64,000 bases of DNA from JAFGOG01 sp034429215 (GTDB lineage: Bacteria > Chloroflexota > Anaerolineae > JAAYZQ01), in NCBI GenBank assembly GCA_034429215.1, contig DAOUGI010000041.1:1-64000 (forward strand). Reading direction: 5' to 3'. Positions 23,427 to 32,143 of this stretch are shown in pieces; within the stretch, counting starts at the first letter, position 1, and every line of letters begins with the position of its first letter. The notes under the pieces were generated by a model. It did not search any database. It was not told where the DNA came from and saw only the letters and a list, made by a program, of their open reading frames with translations. Both the position numbers and the translations under genes were made by a program.

Positions 23427-24314
23427 ATGATTGAGGTTGAAAACCTGGTCAAACACTATGCCAATGTCAAGGCGGTGGACGGGGTCAGCTTTGCGGTTGG
23501 GGAAGGGGAGATCTTTGGCCTCCTCGGCCCAAACGGCGCAGGCAAGACGACCACGATCCGGACGATCATGGACATCATCAAGCCGGACAGCGGCACCGTC
23601 CGGCTGATGGGCCAGCCGATGACCGAGGCCAGCAAGGCGCGCATCGGCTACCTGCCGGAGGAACGCGGGCTGTACAAGACCTTCCGGCTGCTGGAGTGCC
23701 TGACCTACCTGGGCGCGCTGAAAGGTATGCCGCGCAAGGAGGCCAGCCAGCGGGCCGCCGCCCTGCTGGAGCAGACAGGGCTGGGCGAATATACCCGGCG
23801 CAAGGTGCAGGAGCTGAGCAAGGGCATGACCCAAAAGGCCCAGTTCCTAGCCACGCTGGTCCACGATCCGGCGCTGCTGATCCTGGACGAGCCTTTCCAA
23901 GGACTGGATCCGATCAACACCGAGATGCTGAAACAGATCCTGCTGGAGGAACAGAAGCGGGGCAAGACGATCATCCTCAGCACGCACGACATGAACCAGG
24001 TGGAGGAGATGTGCAACCGGATCCTGTTGATCAACCACGGGCGGGTGGTGCTGTACGGGCAGCTGGCCGAGATCAAGGCCGAGTATGCCGAGCACGCCGT
24101 CGTCCTGGAGTGCGACGGGCTGCCGGAGGCGCTGGAGGGCGCGCAGCAGGTGAAGCAGCACAACCATACCTACGAGATCACCCTGTTGCCACAGGAGGCA
24201 CCCCAGTCGATCCTGCGCCAGGTGGTGGACGCCGGGATCACCGTCCGGCGTTTCGAGGTGGCGACTGCGCCGCTGGAGCAGATCTTTATCAAGGTGGTGG
24301 AGGCATCCCAATGA
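23427..24314 (+). CDS. ABC transporter ATPase (NatA-like), second exporter
   Basis: 295 residues: Walker A GPNGAGKTT, signature LSKGMTQKAQ, Walker B ALLILDEP, switch His LSTHDM, and the NatA-type C-terminal extension. Similar in architecture to the ATPase at 20504-21427 on the opposite strand, suggesting divergent paralogous exporters. AAGGAG precedes the ATG; the stop overlaps the permease start (ATGA). Confidence 0.92.
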   Translation: MIEVENLVKHYANVKAVDGVSFAVGEGEIFGLLGPNGAGKTTTIRTIMDIIKPDSGTVRLMGQPMTEASKARIGYLPEERGLYKTFRLLECLTYLGALKGMPRKEASQRAAALLEQTGLGEYTRRKVQELSKGMTQKAQFLATLVHDPALLILDEPFQGLDPINTEMLKQILLEEQKRGKTIILSTHDMNQVEEMCNRILLINHGRVVLYGQLAEIKAEYAEHAVVLECDGLPEALEGAQQVKQHNHTYEITLLPQEAPQSILRQVVDAGITVRRFEVATAPLEQIFIKVVEASQ

Positions 24315-25546
24315 GAAGCATATTACTGGTCGCCTGGCAAGAGCTGATCGTCAACCTGCGCCGGCCAAGCTTTATCATCACGACGCTACTGATCCCGGCC
24401 CTGGGGCTGATCGCGCTGCTGGTCGGCTCGCTATTCGGCGGGGAGTTCGGCACCTTCATGGAGAAGCAGCTCGTGAGCCAGAAGGCGGTGGGCTATGTCG
24501 ACCAGAGCGGGCTGATCCAGCCGGACCTGCCCGGCTACGAGGGCCAGTTCGCCGCCTATGCCGACGAAACGCAGGCGCGGGCAGCGCTGCTGGCCAAGGA
24601 GATCGACTCGTACTTTGTCCTGCCGGCCGATTACGTGCAGTCGGGCACGGTGCTGGTGTACGGCACGGGGGGCGGCTTTTCGTCGTTCGTGTCCGCAGAT
24701 ACAGAGATCCTGCCCCGATTCCTGGTCGACCAGCTCCTGGCCGGCAGGGTAGACCCGGCCATCCAGAACCGGGCGCGGACACCGGCCACCATTGTGCCGG
24801 TGACGCTCGACGAAAAGGGAGAGGTGAACGCCAAAAGCGGTTTTAACTGGCTGGGCGATTTCGTGGTGCCCTATCTCTTTTCGATCCTGTTCATCATGAC
24901 TATTTTCACCACGTCGGGCTTTTTGCTGCAGAGTGTGAGCACTGAAAAGGAGGGGCGAATTATCGAGATCCTGCTGTCATCGATCAGCCCAAGCCAACTG
25001 CTGACCGGCAAGATCCTGGGGCTGGGGGCGCTGGGGCTGGGGCAGATGGTGTTCTGGCTCGGCTCGGCTGCGGCCCTCCTGTCGGCCACGGTGGCGATCT
25101 TTGCCATGGTCGGGGCGATCAAGCTGTCGCTGGGTACGGTGCTCCTGGCGGTCGTCTACTTTATCCTGGGGTACCTGCTGTTCGCCACGCTGATGGCGGT
25201 GGCCGGGTCGATGGGCACGACCATGCGGGAAAGCCAGCAGATCTCGGGCATCTTTTCGATCGGGGCGGCGCTGCCCTACATGGCGATCAGCCTGGTGTTC
25301 TCCAACCCCGACTCGCCGATCCTGGTGGCGCTGAGCTATTTCCCGCTGACGTCGCCGGTGATGATGCTGGTCCGGCTGGGGTTCGGGCCGGTTCCGGCCG
25401 AACAGGTGGCCATCAGCCTGGCGCTACTAGTGCTCGGGCTGGGTTTCAGCCTGTGGGCCGGGGCCAAGGTATTCCGCGCAGGGCTGCTGATGTACGGCAA
25501 GCGGCTGGGGCTGAAGGACATGGTACAGGCTTTAAGACAAGCATAA
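24311..25546 (+). CDS. ABC-2 type exporter permease (NatB-like), second exporter
   Basis: 411 residues from ATG 24311. N-terminal TM (~20-42), large extracytoplasmic domain (~50-185) and five C-terminal TMs; STEKEGRIIEILLSS is the permease coupling motif. Here a single permease serves one ATPase, so it likely homodimerises, unlike the two-permease system on the minus strand. Substrate unknown. Confidence 0.87.
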   Translation: MRSILLVAWQELIVNLRRPSFIITTLLIPALGLIALLVGSLFGGEFGTFMEKQLVSQKAVGYVDQSGLIQPDLPGYEGQFAAYADETQARAALLAKEIDSYFVLPADYVQSGTVLVYGTGGGFSSFVSADTEILPRFLVDQLLAGRVDPAIQNRARTPATIVPVTLDEKGEVNAKSGFNWLGDFVVPYLFSILFIMTIFTTSGFLLQSVSTEKEGRIIEILLSSISPSQLLTGKILGLGALGLGQMVFWLGSAAALLSATVAIFAMVGAIKLSLGTVLLAVVYFILGYLLFATLMAVAGSMGTTMRESQQISGIFSIGAALPYMAISLVFSNPDSPILVALSYFPLTSPVMMLVRLGFGPVPAEQVAISLALLVLGLGFSLWAGAKVFRAGLLMYGKRLGLKDMVQALRQA

Positions 25547-25563
25547 TGCAATAGGAGGGAGAA

Positions 25564-26016
25564 ATGGACGAGCAGAGTGGGATCAAGCAGGATGAGCGGT
25601 TGCTGGCCGCGCTGGCGCACGGCAGCATCCTGTTCGCGCCGCTGACCAACGGCGTCGGCGGCATTGTAGCCGCGCTGGTGATCTGGATGATCAAGCGGGA
25701 CAAGTCGCCATACGTGGCTTTTCAGGCGCTCCAGGCGCTGGTCTACCAGGTCGCGACCTTTATCGTCACCGGGCTGGCGATGTGCTGCTGGACAGCGGTG
25801 TGGATGTTGATGTGGATGCCGGCCATGGCAGCCAACCCGGAAGCGTACCAAGACATGCCTCCAACAGGGATGTGGATCGGCCTCGCCCTGGGGATCGTCC
25901 CGCTGGCTGTGGGGGCGGCGACGGTCATCTATGGGCTGGTAGGCGCGGCGCGGACGCTGGGCGGGCACGATTTCAAGTATGCCGTGATCGGCAAGTGGGT
26001 GAAGAGTCAGGGGTAG
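25564..26016 (+). CDS. DUF4870-type small membrane protein
   Basis: 150 residues. An N-terminal QDERLLAALAHGSILFAPLT motif and three hydrophobic segments (~20-40, ~62-86, ~105-130) match the DUF4870 (Tic20-like) family. AGGAGGG precedes the ATG. Last gene of the gntR-SPFH-ABC operon; function unknown. Confidence 0.75.
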   Translation: MDEQSGIKQDERLLAALAHGSILFAPLTNGVGGIVAALVIWMIKRDKSPYVAFQALQALVYQVATFIVTGLAMCCWTAVWMLMWMPAMAANPEAYQDMPPTGMWIGLALGIVPLAVGAATVIYGLVGAARTLGGHDFKYAVIGKWVKSQG

Positions 26017-26106
26017 CCGTCAGCCGCCAGCCGCCACGCCAAAGAGGGCAAGGCAAGAGGTTTGGCAGCTAGCCGATGGCCGGACGTGCACAAATACTAG
26101 TTGTCT

Positions 26107-26146
26107 GCTATAATAGGGACCGTATCCTGGCAAGGAGACGGTCCCT
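26107..26146 (+). promoter_or_regulatory. surE promoter with overlapping inverted repeat
   Basis: Extended -10 TGC TATAAT (-10 at 26109-26114), weak -35. AGGGACCGT (26115-26123) and ACGGTCCCT (26138-26146) are perfect 9-bp inverted repeats bounding AAGGAG; the second arm abuts the ATG. Either an operator over the start site or an RNA hairpin exposing the ribosome site in its loop. Confidence 0.55.
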
Positions 26147-26962
26147 ATGGTGTTATATGGCGAGGCTCAACCCCTGATCCTGGTCACCAGCGACGACGGG
26201 ATCGATTCGCCCGGGCTGCGAGCAGCGGTCAGGGCTGCGCTCGACCTGGGCGAGGTGCTGGTTTCAGCCCCAGGCGAGCAGCAGACCAGCGCCGGGCGCA
26301 GCCAGCCCTCGTTTTTCGACGGCGCCATCCACGAGGTCGAGTACGCCGTCGACGGCCGGCAGGTGCCGGCCTATGCGATGTACGGCTCGCCCGCCCAGGC
26401 GGTGCTGTATGCTTTGATGGAGATCGTCCCCCGCCGGCCCGCGTTGTGCATCTCGGGGATCAACTTTGGCGAGAATGTCGGCTCGGGCATCACCGTTTCG
26501 GGCACGGTGGGCGCAGCGCTGGAAGCGGCCGATAACGGCATTCCCTCCCTGGCGGTGAGCCTGGAGACCGACAAGGCGTACCACTATGCCTACTCGGACG
26601 ACGTGGATTTCGGCGGAGCGGCATATTTCACCCGCTTGTTTGGCGAGCGGATGCTTTCCCGGCAGATGCCGCCCGACGTCGACGTACTGAAAGTGGAAGT
26701 GCCGAGCGATGCCACAGCCGGCACGCCATGGCGGATGACCCGGGTGTCCAGACAACGCTACTACCTGGCGCTGCCCAGCAACCGCCGCAGTTTGGCCGAG
26801 AAATGCCGGCTCGACTATGAGGCGGCTTTCGACCGCGCGGCACTGGAGCCCGATTCGGACATCCACGCGCTGCGGATCGATCGGGTGGTATCGGTGTCAC
26901 CGGTCAGCCTGGACATGACCTCGCGGGTGGCGCTGGAGCAGGTGGAGCAGATGTTGAAGTGA
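26147..26962 (+). CDS. surE: 5'/3'-nucleotidase SurE
   Basis: 271 residues. Metal-site motif TSDDGIDSPG near residue 14 (usual form TNDDG, with Ser replacing Asn), SAPGEQQTSAGR loop and SGINFGENVGSG motif are intact. SurE dephosphorylates nucleoside monophosphates, surviving-phase housekeeping. Followed by a receiver-GAF gene after 13 bp, likely one transcript. Confidence 0.88.
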   Translation: MVLYGEAQPLILVTSDDGIDSPGLRAAVRAALDLGEVLVSAPGEQQTSAGRSQPSFFDGAIHEVEYAVDGRQVPAYAMYGSPAQAVLYALMEIVPRRPALCISGINFGENVGSGITVSGTVGAALEAADNGIPSLAVSLETDKAYHYAYSDDVDFGGAAYFTRLFGERMLSRQMPPDVDVLKVEVPSDATAGTPWRMTRVSRQRYYLALPSNRRSLAEKCRLDYEAAFDRAALEPDSDIHALRIDRVVSVSPVSLDMTSRVALEQVEQMLK

Positions 26963-26975
26963 AGGGAGAAGGATA

Positions 26976-28019
26976 ATGGCCGGAGAGAGGGTGCTGATTA
27001 TCGAGGACCGCCGGGAGAACATTGTCTACCTGGCCAACAATGTGCTCAAGGCGCACGGGTACCAGGTGCTGACCGCCATGGACGGCGAGCAGGGCCTGAA
27101 GCGGGCGCTGGCCGAAAAGCCGGACCTGATCATCATGGACCTGAACATGCCCAAGCGGGATGGGCTGGAGGTGATGGCCGCCCTGCACGAGCACCGGGCG
27201 GAGATCCCGGTGATCCTGACCACCTTCTATGGCTCGGAGCAGGTGGCCCAGCAGGCTTTTCGCCTGGGCGCGAGCGCCTACGTGGTCAAGCCGTACGGGG
27301 TCGACGAGATGCTGGCAGCGGTACAGAAGGCGCTGGCCAAACGGACCCGGCCGGCTCAGCCTGCCCAGGCCGCCGAAGCGATGCCGCTCAGCCGCCAGGT
27401 GGAACGCTGGATGCGGGATATGAATATCCTGCACAACGTGGGCAAGGCGCTTGTGGCGCAATTGGACCTGAACAGCGTGCTGGCCCGCGCGGTAGAGGCG
27501 GCCATTTACATTATCCGCGCCGACCAGGCGTTCCTGTTCCTGTCCAAGCCGGGGCAGGAGGCCAGCCCGTCGCTGCGCGCCGTGCGCGGCCCGGCCGACC
27601 GGCAGGTGCGGCTGGTCGACCAGTTCGTGGACAGCGAGCTGGCCGCCTACACAGCCAGCTCGGACAAGCCGCTGCTGCGGAGTGACGCGCGGGGAGAGTC
27701 GGCGCTGGCCGTGATTGCCGGCAACGATCTGGGGCCGCTGATCGCCGCGCCGCTGCGGTGGCACCAGGAAACGATCGGCGTACTGCTGGCCGCCCACAAC
27801 GCCGGCGAGGCGGCCTTTAACGACATAGACGCGGAGTGGCTGGCCAGCCTGGCGGATTACGTGGCGATCGCGGTGCGGAATGCGCGGGAGTTCCGGCAGC
27901 GGGCGCAGCAGCAGCCGGCGCCGGCGCAGCCGAGCGTGGAGTGGAAGCAGGAACTCAGGCAAGCGGCCGAGGAGCTGCAGGCCACGGTAGAGAAGATGAG
28001 GAGATTGGCCGCGCCGTAG
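26976..28019 (+). CDS. Response-regulator receiver protein with GAF domain
   Basis: 347 residues. Receiver ~1-125: acidic IIEDR, phospho-Asp in LIIMDLNMP, Thr in ILTTF, Lys in VVKPY. GAF ~145-305 (RWMRDMNILHNVGKALVAQL...LIAAPLRWHQETIGVLLAAH), ending in a coiled-coil tail (~315-345). There is no output DNA-binding or enzymatic domain, so it is likely an adaptor in a phosphorelay or complex. No partner kinase is adjacent. Confidence 0.87.
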   Translation: MAGERVLIIEDRRENIVYLANNVLKAHGYQVLTAMDGEQGLKRALAEKPDLIIMDLNMPKRDGLEVMAALHEHRAEIPVILTTFYGSEQVAQQAFRLGASAYVVKPYGVDEMLAAVQKALAKRTRPAQPAQAAEAMPLSRQVERWMRDMNILHNVGKALVAQLDLNSVLARAVEAAIYIIRADQAFLFLSKPGQEASPSLRAVRGPADRQVRLVDQFVDSELAAYTASSDKPLLRSDARGESALAVIAGNDLGPLIAAPLRWHQETIGVLLAAHNAGEAAFNDIDAEWLASLADYVAIAVRNAREFRQRAQQQPAPAQPSVEWKQELRQAAEELQATVEKMRRLAAP

Positions 28020-28104
28020 GATGCGATGAACCAGGCAGAAACGACTGACATCGCTACTACAGCGGAGAGGCGCCGCGTCGCTCGATCAATTCGCAAGAAT
28101 TCAG

Positions 28105-28142
28105 AAAGGCCTGACGGGTCTTCCGAGACCCGTCAGGCCTTT
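28105..28142. terminator. Bidirectional intrinsic terminator between convergent genes
   Basis: A perfect 17-bp stem, AAAGGCCTGACGGGTCT (28105-28121) with AGACCCGTCAGGCCTTT (28126-28142), loop TCCG, A-run and T-run at the ends. It serves both the receiver-GAF gene and rtcB, whose stop is only 3 bp away. Confidence 0.9.
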
Positions 28143-28144
28143 TG

Positions 28145-29599
28145 TTAACCTTTCATCACCGCCAGCGGCCGCATCTTGGCGACTTGGCGGGCCAGGCCGG
28201 CGCCGTCCACCACGGCGATGACGGCGTCGATGTCTTTGTAGGCGTCGGGGGCCTCTTCGGCCAGGCCCGACATGCTCTGGGCGCGGACGTGGATGCCCCG
28301 CTCCTCCAGCTCCTGGCGCAGTTGGCTGCCCTGGATCTGCCGCTTGGCTGCCGCCCGGCTCATTACCCGGCCGGCGCCGTGGGCGGTGGTGCCAAAGCTT
28401 TCGTCCAGCGCGTCGGCGATGCCGACCAGCACGTAGGAGGCGGTGCCCATGTCGCCCGGCACCAGCACCGGCTGGCCGACGGCCCGGTAGACCGGGACGA
28501 CGGCCGGGTGGCCAGGTCCAAAAGCCCGGGTCGCCCCTTTGCGGTGGACGCACAGTTTTGTCTTTTTCCCGTCCACCACGTGCTCTTCGATCTTGGCGAT
28601 GTTGTGGGCCACGTCGTAGACGGTGCGCAGGTCGAAATCCTTGACCTTGCCGGCCAGGACCTGTTCAAAGGCCCGGCGGGCCAGGTGGGCCATGCACTGG
28701 CGGTTGGCCCAGGCAAAGTTGGCCGCCCCGGCCATCGCTCCAAAGTAGCGCTGGCCCTCGGGCGAGCTGAGCGGGGCGCAGACCAACTCCCGGTCGGGCA
28801 GGTGGATATTATATTTGGCCACCGCCGCCTGCAGGCTGTGGACATAGTCCTCGCACACCTGGTGGCCCAGCCCACGCGAGCCGGAGTGGATCTCCAGGGT
28901 GAGCTGCCCTTTGAACAGGCCAAAGACGCGGGCCACCGCCTCGTCATAGACCTCGACGACCTCCTGGAGCTCGATAAAGTGGTTGCCAGAGCCCAGGCTG
29001 CCCATCTGCCCGGCGCCGCGCTGCTTGGCCCGCTGGCTGACCGCCGACGGATCGGCGCCGGCCAGGGCGCCGCCCTCTTCCAGGCGCTCCAGATCCTCCG
29101 GCCGGCCATAGCCCGCCTTGACGGCCCAGGCGGCTCCCTTGACCAGCATGTCGTCCATGTCGTGGGCCGACAACTTGCGGGCGCCGCCCCCCTCCCCCGT
29201 GCCGCTGGGGATGATGTGGAACAGGGTCGAGATCAGATCGTCGGTCTCTTTGAGCATCTCTTTAGCCACGAGGTTCGAGGCCATCAGCCGCACACCACAG
29301 TTGATGTCATAGCCGACCGCCCCCGGGGAGATGACCCCATCCGGGTAGCGGGTGGCGATCACGCCGCCGATCGGCGGGCCGTAGCCCTGGTGAGCGTCGG
29401 GCATCACCAGCACGCGCTTGACCACGCCGGGCAGGGTGGCGGTGTTGACCAACTGCTCGAAGGTCTTGTCGCGGAAGGCCAGCTCCAGCAGCTCTTCGCT
29501 GGCATAGATCCGGGCCGGCACCCTCATGTCAGGCCGGAAGCCGGTGGGAATCTCCCACACGTATTCACTGATCCGCACTAGGTCGGATTTGGTGATCAT
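28145..29599 (-). CDS. rtcB: RtcB RNA-splicing/repair ligase
   Basis: 484 residues, full length. Mn-binding Cys101 in YDINCGVR, LGSGNHFIE (~202-210), HSGSRGLGHQ (~238-247), VLVPGDMGTASY and the guanylylated His407 in TTAHGAGRVMSR are all present, so it should be active in joining 2',3'-cyclic-phosphate and 5'-OH RNA ends with GTP. AGGAGG precedes the ATG. The neighbouring upstream gene carries an archease domain, the known activator of RtcB. No RtcA cyclase or RtcR regulator is present here. Confidence 0.95.
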   Translation of the reverse strand: MITKSDLVRISEYVWEIPTGFRPDMRVPARIYASEELLELAFRDKTFEQLVNTATLPGVVKRVLVMPDAHQGYGPPIGGVIATRYPDGVISPGAVGYDINCGVRLMASNLVAKEMLKETDDLISTLFHIIPSGTGEGGGARKLSAHDMDDMLVKGAAWAVKAGYGRPEDLERLEEGGALAGADPSAVSQRAKQRGAGQMGSLGSGNHFIELQEVVEVYDEAVARVFGLFKGQLTLEIHSGSRGLGHQVCEDYVHSLQAAVAKYNIHLPDRELVCAPLSSPEGQRYFGAMAGAANFAWANRQCMAHLARRAFEQVLAGKVKDFDLRTVYDVAHNIAKIEEHVVDGKKTKLCVHRKGATRAFGPGHPAVVPVYRAVGQPVLVPGDMGTASYVLVGIADALDESFGTTAHGAGRVMSRAAAKRQIQGSQLRQELEERGIHVRAQSMSGLAEEAPDAYKDIDAVIAVVDGAGLARQVAKMRPLAVMKG

Positions 29600-29646
29600 G
29601 CCGATTGACCTCCTCGGAAAATACTTGCCACCAAGTACATACCTAT

Positions 29647-29665
29647 CCGTACCGGACAGGTACGG
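29647..29665 (-). terminator. Short hairpin after ribF-archease
   Basis: CCGTACC/GGTACGG (29647-29653, 29659-29665), 5-base loop, between the archease stop and the rtcB start; no U-tract, weak evidence as a terminator. Confidence 0.35.
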
Positions 29666-29707
29666 GCAAAGACAACAAAGGTTACGATAATTCCATTGAG
29701 AATGGCG

Positions 29708-31129
29708 CTAGACGTCAAAGGTGATCACCGTCGACCAGCCAGTGTCGTCGCGCACCAAGCGCAGATCGTGATAGGTCGCCGCCTTGACGACCGCCTTGGT
29801 CACCGGGGCGCGGGCGCCTGTCACCCGCGCCACCAGGGCCGTGTCGGTCAGCGACTCGATCCGATAATCGACAAACAGCAGCCGCTCTGTTTCGGTCAGA
29901 AAGAGCAGCTCATTGAGCCAGCTCACCAACAACGATTCCCGGTCCCAGGCATCGAGGCGAACCTCGCGCTGTTCGGTCGCGGCCAGGCCGTCCAGATCGG
30001 CCATAAGGCCGGTCATGCCGCGGGCGGCACCGACAAAGAGATCGGACAGCTCGCGGCCCCAGACGCGCAGGGCACGATCGGCGGTGTGGTTTATCTCCTG
30101 GTAGCGGTAGGGGCAACCGGGGGATTTAGAACTTGCTCGTTGATCGGGTTTTTCCCCCTCACCCCAACCCTGCCACCCTGTTGGTGGCACTGTGCAGCGG
30201 TCTCCCCCAAGGGAGAGGGAGAGAAACCGACGGGCTGTTTCGCTGTCCTGTTTAATCTGGGCTACCAGGTCATCGATGTGCTCAAAACGGCGCTCGTCGC
30301 GCAGGCGAGCCACGAACTCGACCACCAGGTCACAGCCGTAGATGTCCTGGTCAAAATCGAGGATGTGGGTCTCGACCGTGCGGTGGCCATTGTCGAAACT
30401 GGGCCGTACCCCGACGTTGGCCACGGCCGGGTAGCGCTCGGATCCAAGCACGGCAAAGACGGCGTACACACCGTCGGCCGGCACCGCTCGCTCGGGCCGG
30501 ACTTCTATGTTAGCAGTAGGGAACCCCAAATTGTGGCCCCGGCGCGCACCGGTTACTACCTCACCGGCCAGGCTGGGGTAGCGGCCCAACTGCAGGGCTG
30601 CCTCGTCGACACGGCCCTGGGCCAGGAGCTCCCGGATGCGGCTGCTGGAGAAGGCCTGGCTGCCGCCGACCGGCTCGACGACGTGCAGATCATAGTCGAG
30701 CTCTTGACCCAGCTCCCGCAGTCGTTCCACATTCCCTTCGCGGTTGCGTCCCAGCCCAAAGTCAGGGCCCACCCACAGCTCCCGCATCCGCAGGTGGTGG
30801 GAGACCATCGCCATGAAATCACGGGCAGACATGGCGGCAACCTGCCGGTCGAAGGGCAGCAGCACGGTCAGGTCGACGCCCAGTCCCTCCAGGAGTACTA
30901 TTTTTTCGCCGGGAGTGGTCAGGTAGCGGGGGGCACGCTGCGGGGCCAAGGCCACCGCGGGATGGGGATGGAAGGTGATGACGGCTGCCAGCCGGTCTGT
31001 GGCCCGGGCACGTTCTACCACACCCTTGATAAGCGCCTGATGTCCCCGGTGTACCCCGTCGAACGCACCGATGGTCAGGATCGTCTCCTGCCGCAAGCTG
31101 GCCCTGGTCAGATCGTCTATGACATTCAT
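29708..31129 (-). CDS. ribF: RibF (riboflavin kinase/FAD synthetase) fused in frame to archease
   Basis: 473 residues. FAD synthetase ~1-175 (GAFDGVHRGH at 21-30, SSSRIRELLA at 161-170); riboflavin kinase ~185-300 (GARRGHNLGFPTANIE at 194-209, RPSFDNGHRTVETHIL at 242-257). A 30-residue linker (~308-340) derived from a CCCTCACCCC-type interspersed repeat leads to a complete archease domain, 341-473 (QEINHTADRALRVWG, C-terminal KAATYHDLRL), with the HTAD aspartate. No in-frame ATG, GTG or TTG precedes the archease in the linker, so a fusion is the simplest reading. RibF sits at the end of the nusA operon; archease is the RtcB cofactor, encoded next. Start ATG 31129; the longer upstream frame is antisense noise over truB. 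Confidence 0.88.
   Translation of the reverse strand: MNVIDDLTRASLRQETILTIGAFDGVHRGHQALIKGVVERARATDRLAAVITFHPHPAVALAPQRAPRYLTTPGEKIVLLEGLGVDLTVLLPFDRQVAAMSARDFMAMVSHHLRMRELWVGPDFGLGRNREGNVERLRELGQELDYDLHVVEPVGGSQAFSSSRIRELLAQGRVDEAALQLGRYPSLAGEVVTGARRGHNLGFPTANIEVRPERAVPADGVYAVFAVLGSERYPAVANVGVRPSFDNGHRTVETHILDFDQDIYGCDLVVEFVARLRDERRFEHIDDLVAQIKQDSETARRFLSLSLGGDRCTVPPTGWQGWGEGEKPDQRASSKSPGCPYRYQEINHTADRALRVWGRELSDLFVGAARGMTGLMADLDGLAATEQREVRLDAWDRESLLVSWLNELLFLTETERLLFVDYRIESLTDTALVARVTGARAPVTKAVVKAATYHDLRLVRDDTGWSTVITFDV
30112..30214. repeat. Interspersed-repeat-derived linker in ribF-archease
   Basis: Plus strand carries CCCCCTCACCCCAACCCTG and CTCCCCCAAGGGAGAGGGAG, halves of a CCCTCACCCC...GGGAGAGGG element, with TGCCACC/GGTGGCA between. 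Copies or relatives border 13908 and 19300. Here it is read as codons. Confidence 0.55.
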
Positions 31130-31152
31130 AAGGAATCCATGGACGTTACGAG

Positions 31153-32073
31153 CTAGGCAGCGAACACTTTGCGCGGCCGCCACGCCGAAATTGCCGGGTC
31201 GAAGGCCAGGATCGCCACCAGGTCGCCGGTTGGGGAGTAGGCACGACACTCGGCTCCATTTTGGCCGCCAGAGACGTGCGACACAGGGGTTGCCGGCGGC
31301 GGATACTGAGCAGAGTCGAGGAATTGGCCCTGGATGATGCGCTGGGTGTCGGACTGGGTCAGGATCAGGGCGGGGAGGTCCAGGAGGGCTTCGTCCATCG
31401 GCAACAGGTAGCCGGCCTCCTGCCCGTGCTGGAAGGCCTCTTCCAGACGCTCCAGGCTGACAGCCCCTTCCAAAGAGAAGCGCCCACTCCTCAAACGGAC
31501 GAGGCCGGCCAGACAGGCCCCACTGCCGAGCCGCTGGCCCAGGTCGTGGGCCAGAGAGCGCACATAGGTGCCCGGCGAGCAGGTCACTTTGACCGTAAGG
31601 ACGGGCGACATCCATCCCAGAAGCTCAAGTTCAAAGATCTCGACCGTCCGGGGCGCGCACTCGACCTCCTTGCCCTGCCGAGCCAGTTTGTACAGCGGCT
31701 GCCCATGCTGCTTGAGGGCAGAGTAGATCGGCGGCACCTGTTCGATCGGTCCCAAGAAACCGGCCAGCGCCGTCTCAATCTCTGCCCGGTCCAGGTCGGT
31801 GCGCCCGTCGCCGGTGACGACCTCCCCTTCCACATCGTAGGTCGTGGTGGTCTGGCCCAACAGGATGGTCGCGCGGTACGATTTCCGGCCGGACATCAGG
31901 TACTCGGCCACCCGGGTTGCCTGTCCCAGGCAGACGAGCAAAACACCACTGGCCAGGGGATCGAGTGTCCCGGCGTGGCCCACTTTGCGTTGACCGGCCA
32001 TGCGGCGCACGGCATCGACCACGTCGTGCGAGGTCATGCCCGCCGGCTTGTCCACATTGACGATGCCCGACAA
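31153..32073 (-). CDS. truB: tRNA pseudouridine-55 synthase TruB
   Basis: About 306 residues from TTG 32073, which has GGGAGG 5 bases upstream and yields the usual N-terminus SGIVNVDKPAGMTSHDVV. Catalytic Asp in GHAGTLDPLASGVL; GRKSYRATILLGQTT and the C-terminal PUA-like region (ALILTQSDTQRIIQGQFLD) follow. The open frame reaches ATG 32151, overlapping nrnA, but that extension is atypical and has no ribosome site. Modifies U55 in the tRNA T-loop. Confidence 0.93.
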   Translation of the reverse strand: MSGIVNVDKPAGMTSHDVVDAVRRMAGQRKVGHAGTLDPLASGVLLVCLGQATRVAEYLMSGRKSYRATILLGQTTTTYDVEGEVVTGDGRTDLDRAEIETALAGFLGPIEQVPPIYSALKQHGQPLYKLARQGKEVECAPRTVEIFELELLGWMSPVLTVKVTCSPGTYVRSLAHDLGQRLGSGACLAGLVRLRSGRFSLEGAVSLERLEEAFQHGQEAGYLLPMDEALLDLPALILTQSDTQRIIQGQFLDSAQYPPPATPVSHVSGGQNGAECRAYSPTGDLVAILAFDPAISAWRPRKVFAA

Positions 32074-32143
32074 GGCCACCTCCCGACGGGGGGCGGTCCA
32101 CCGCCCGCGAAATCCAGTTTTCTTCTGAGGGCAATCGGCGCAA

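Noticed and set aside
31129..31615. N-terminal extension of ribF
   Set aside because: It is antisense-like Pro/Arg-rich translation over truB; family start MNVIDDL at 31129 fits.
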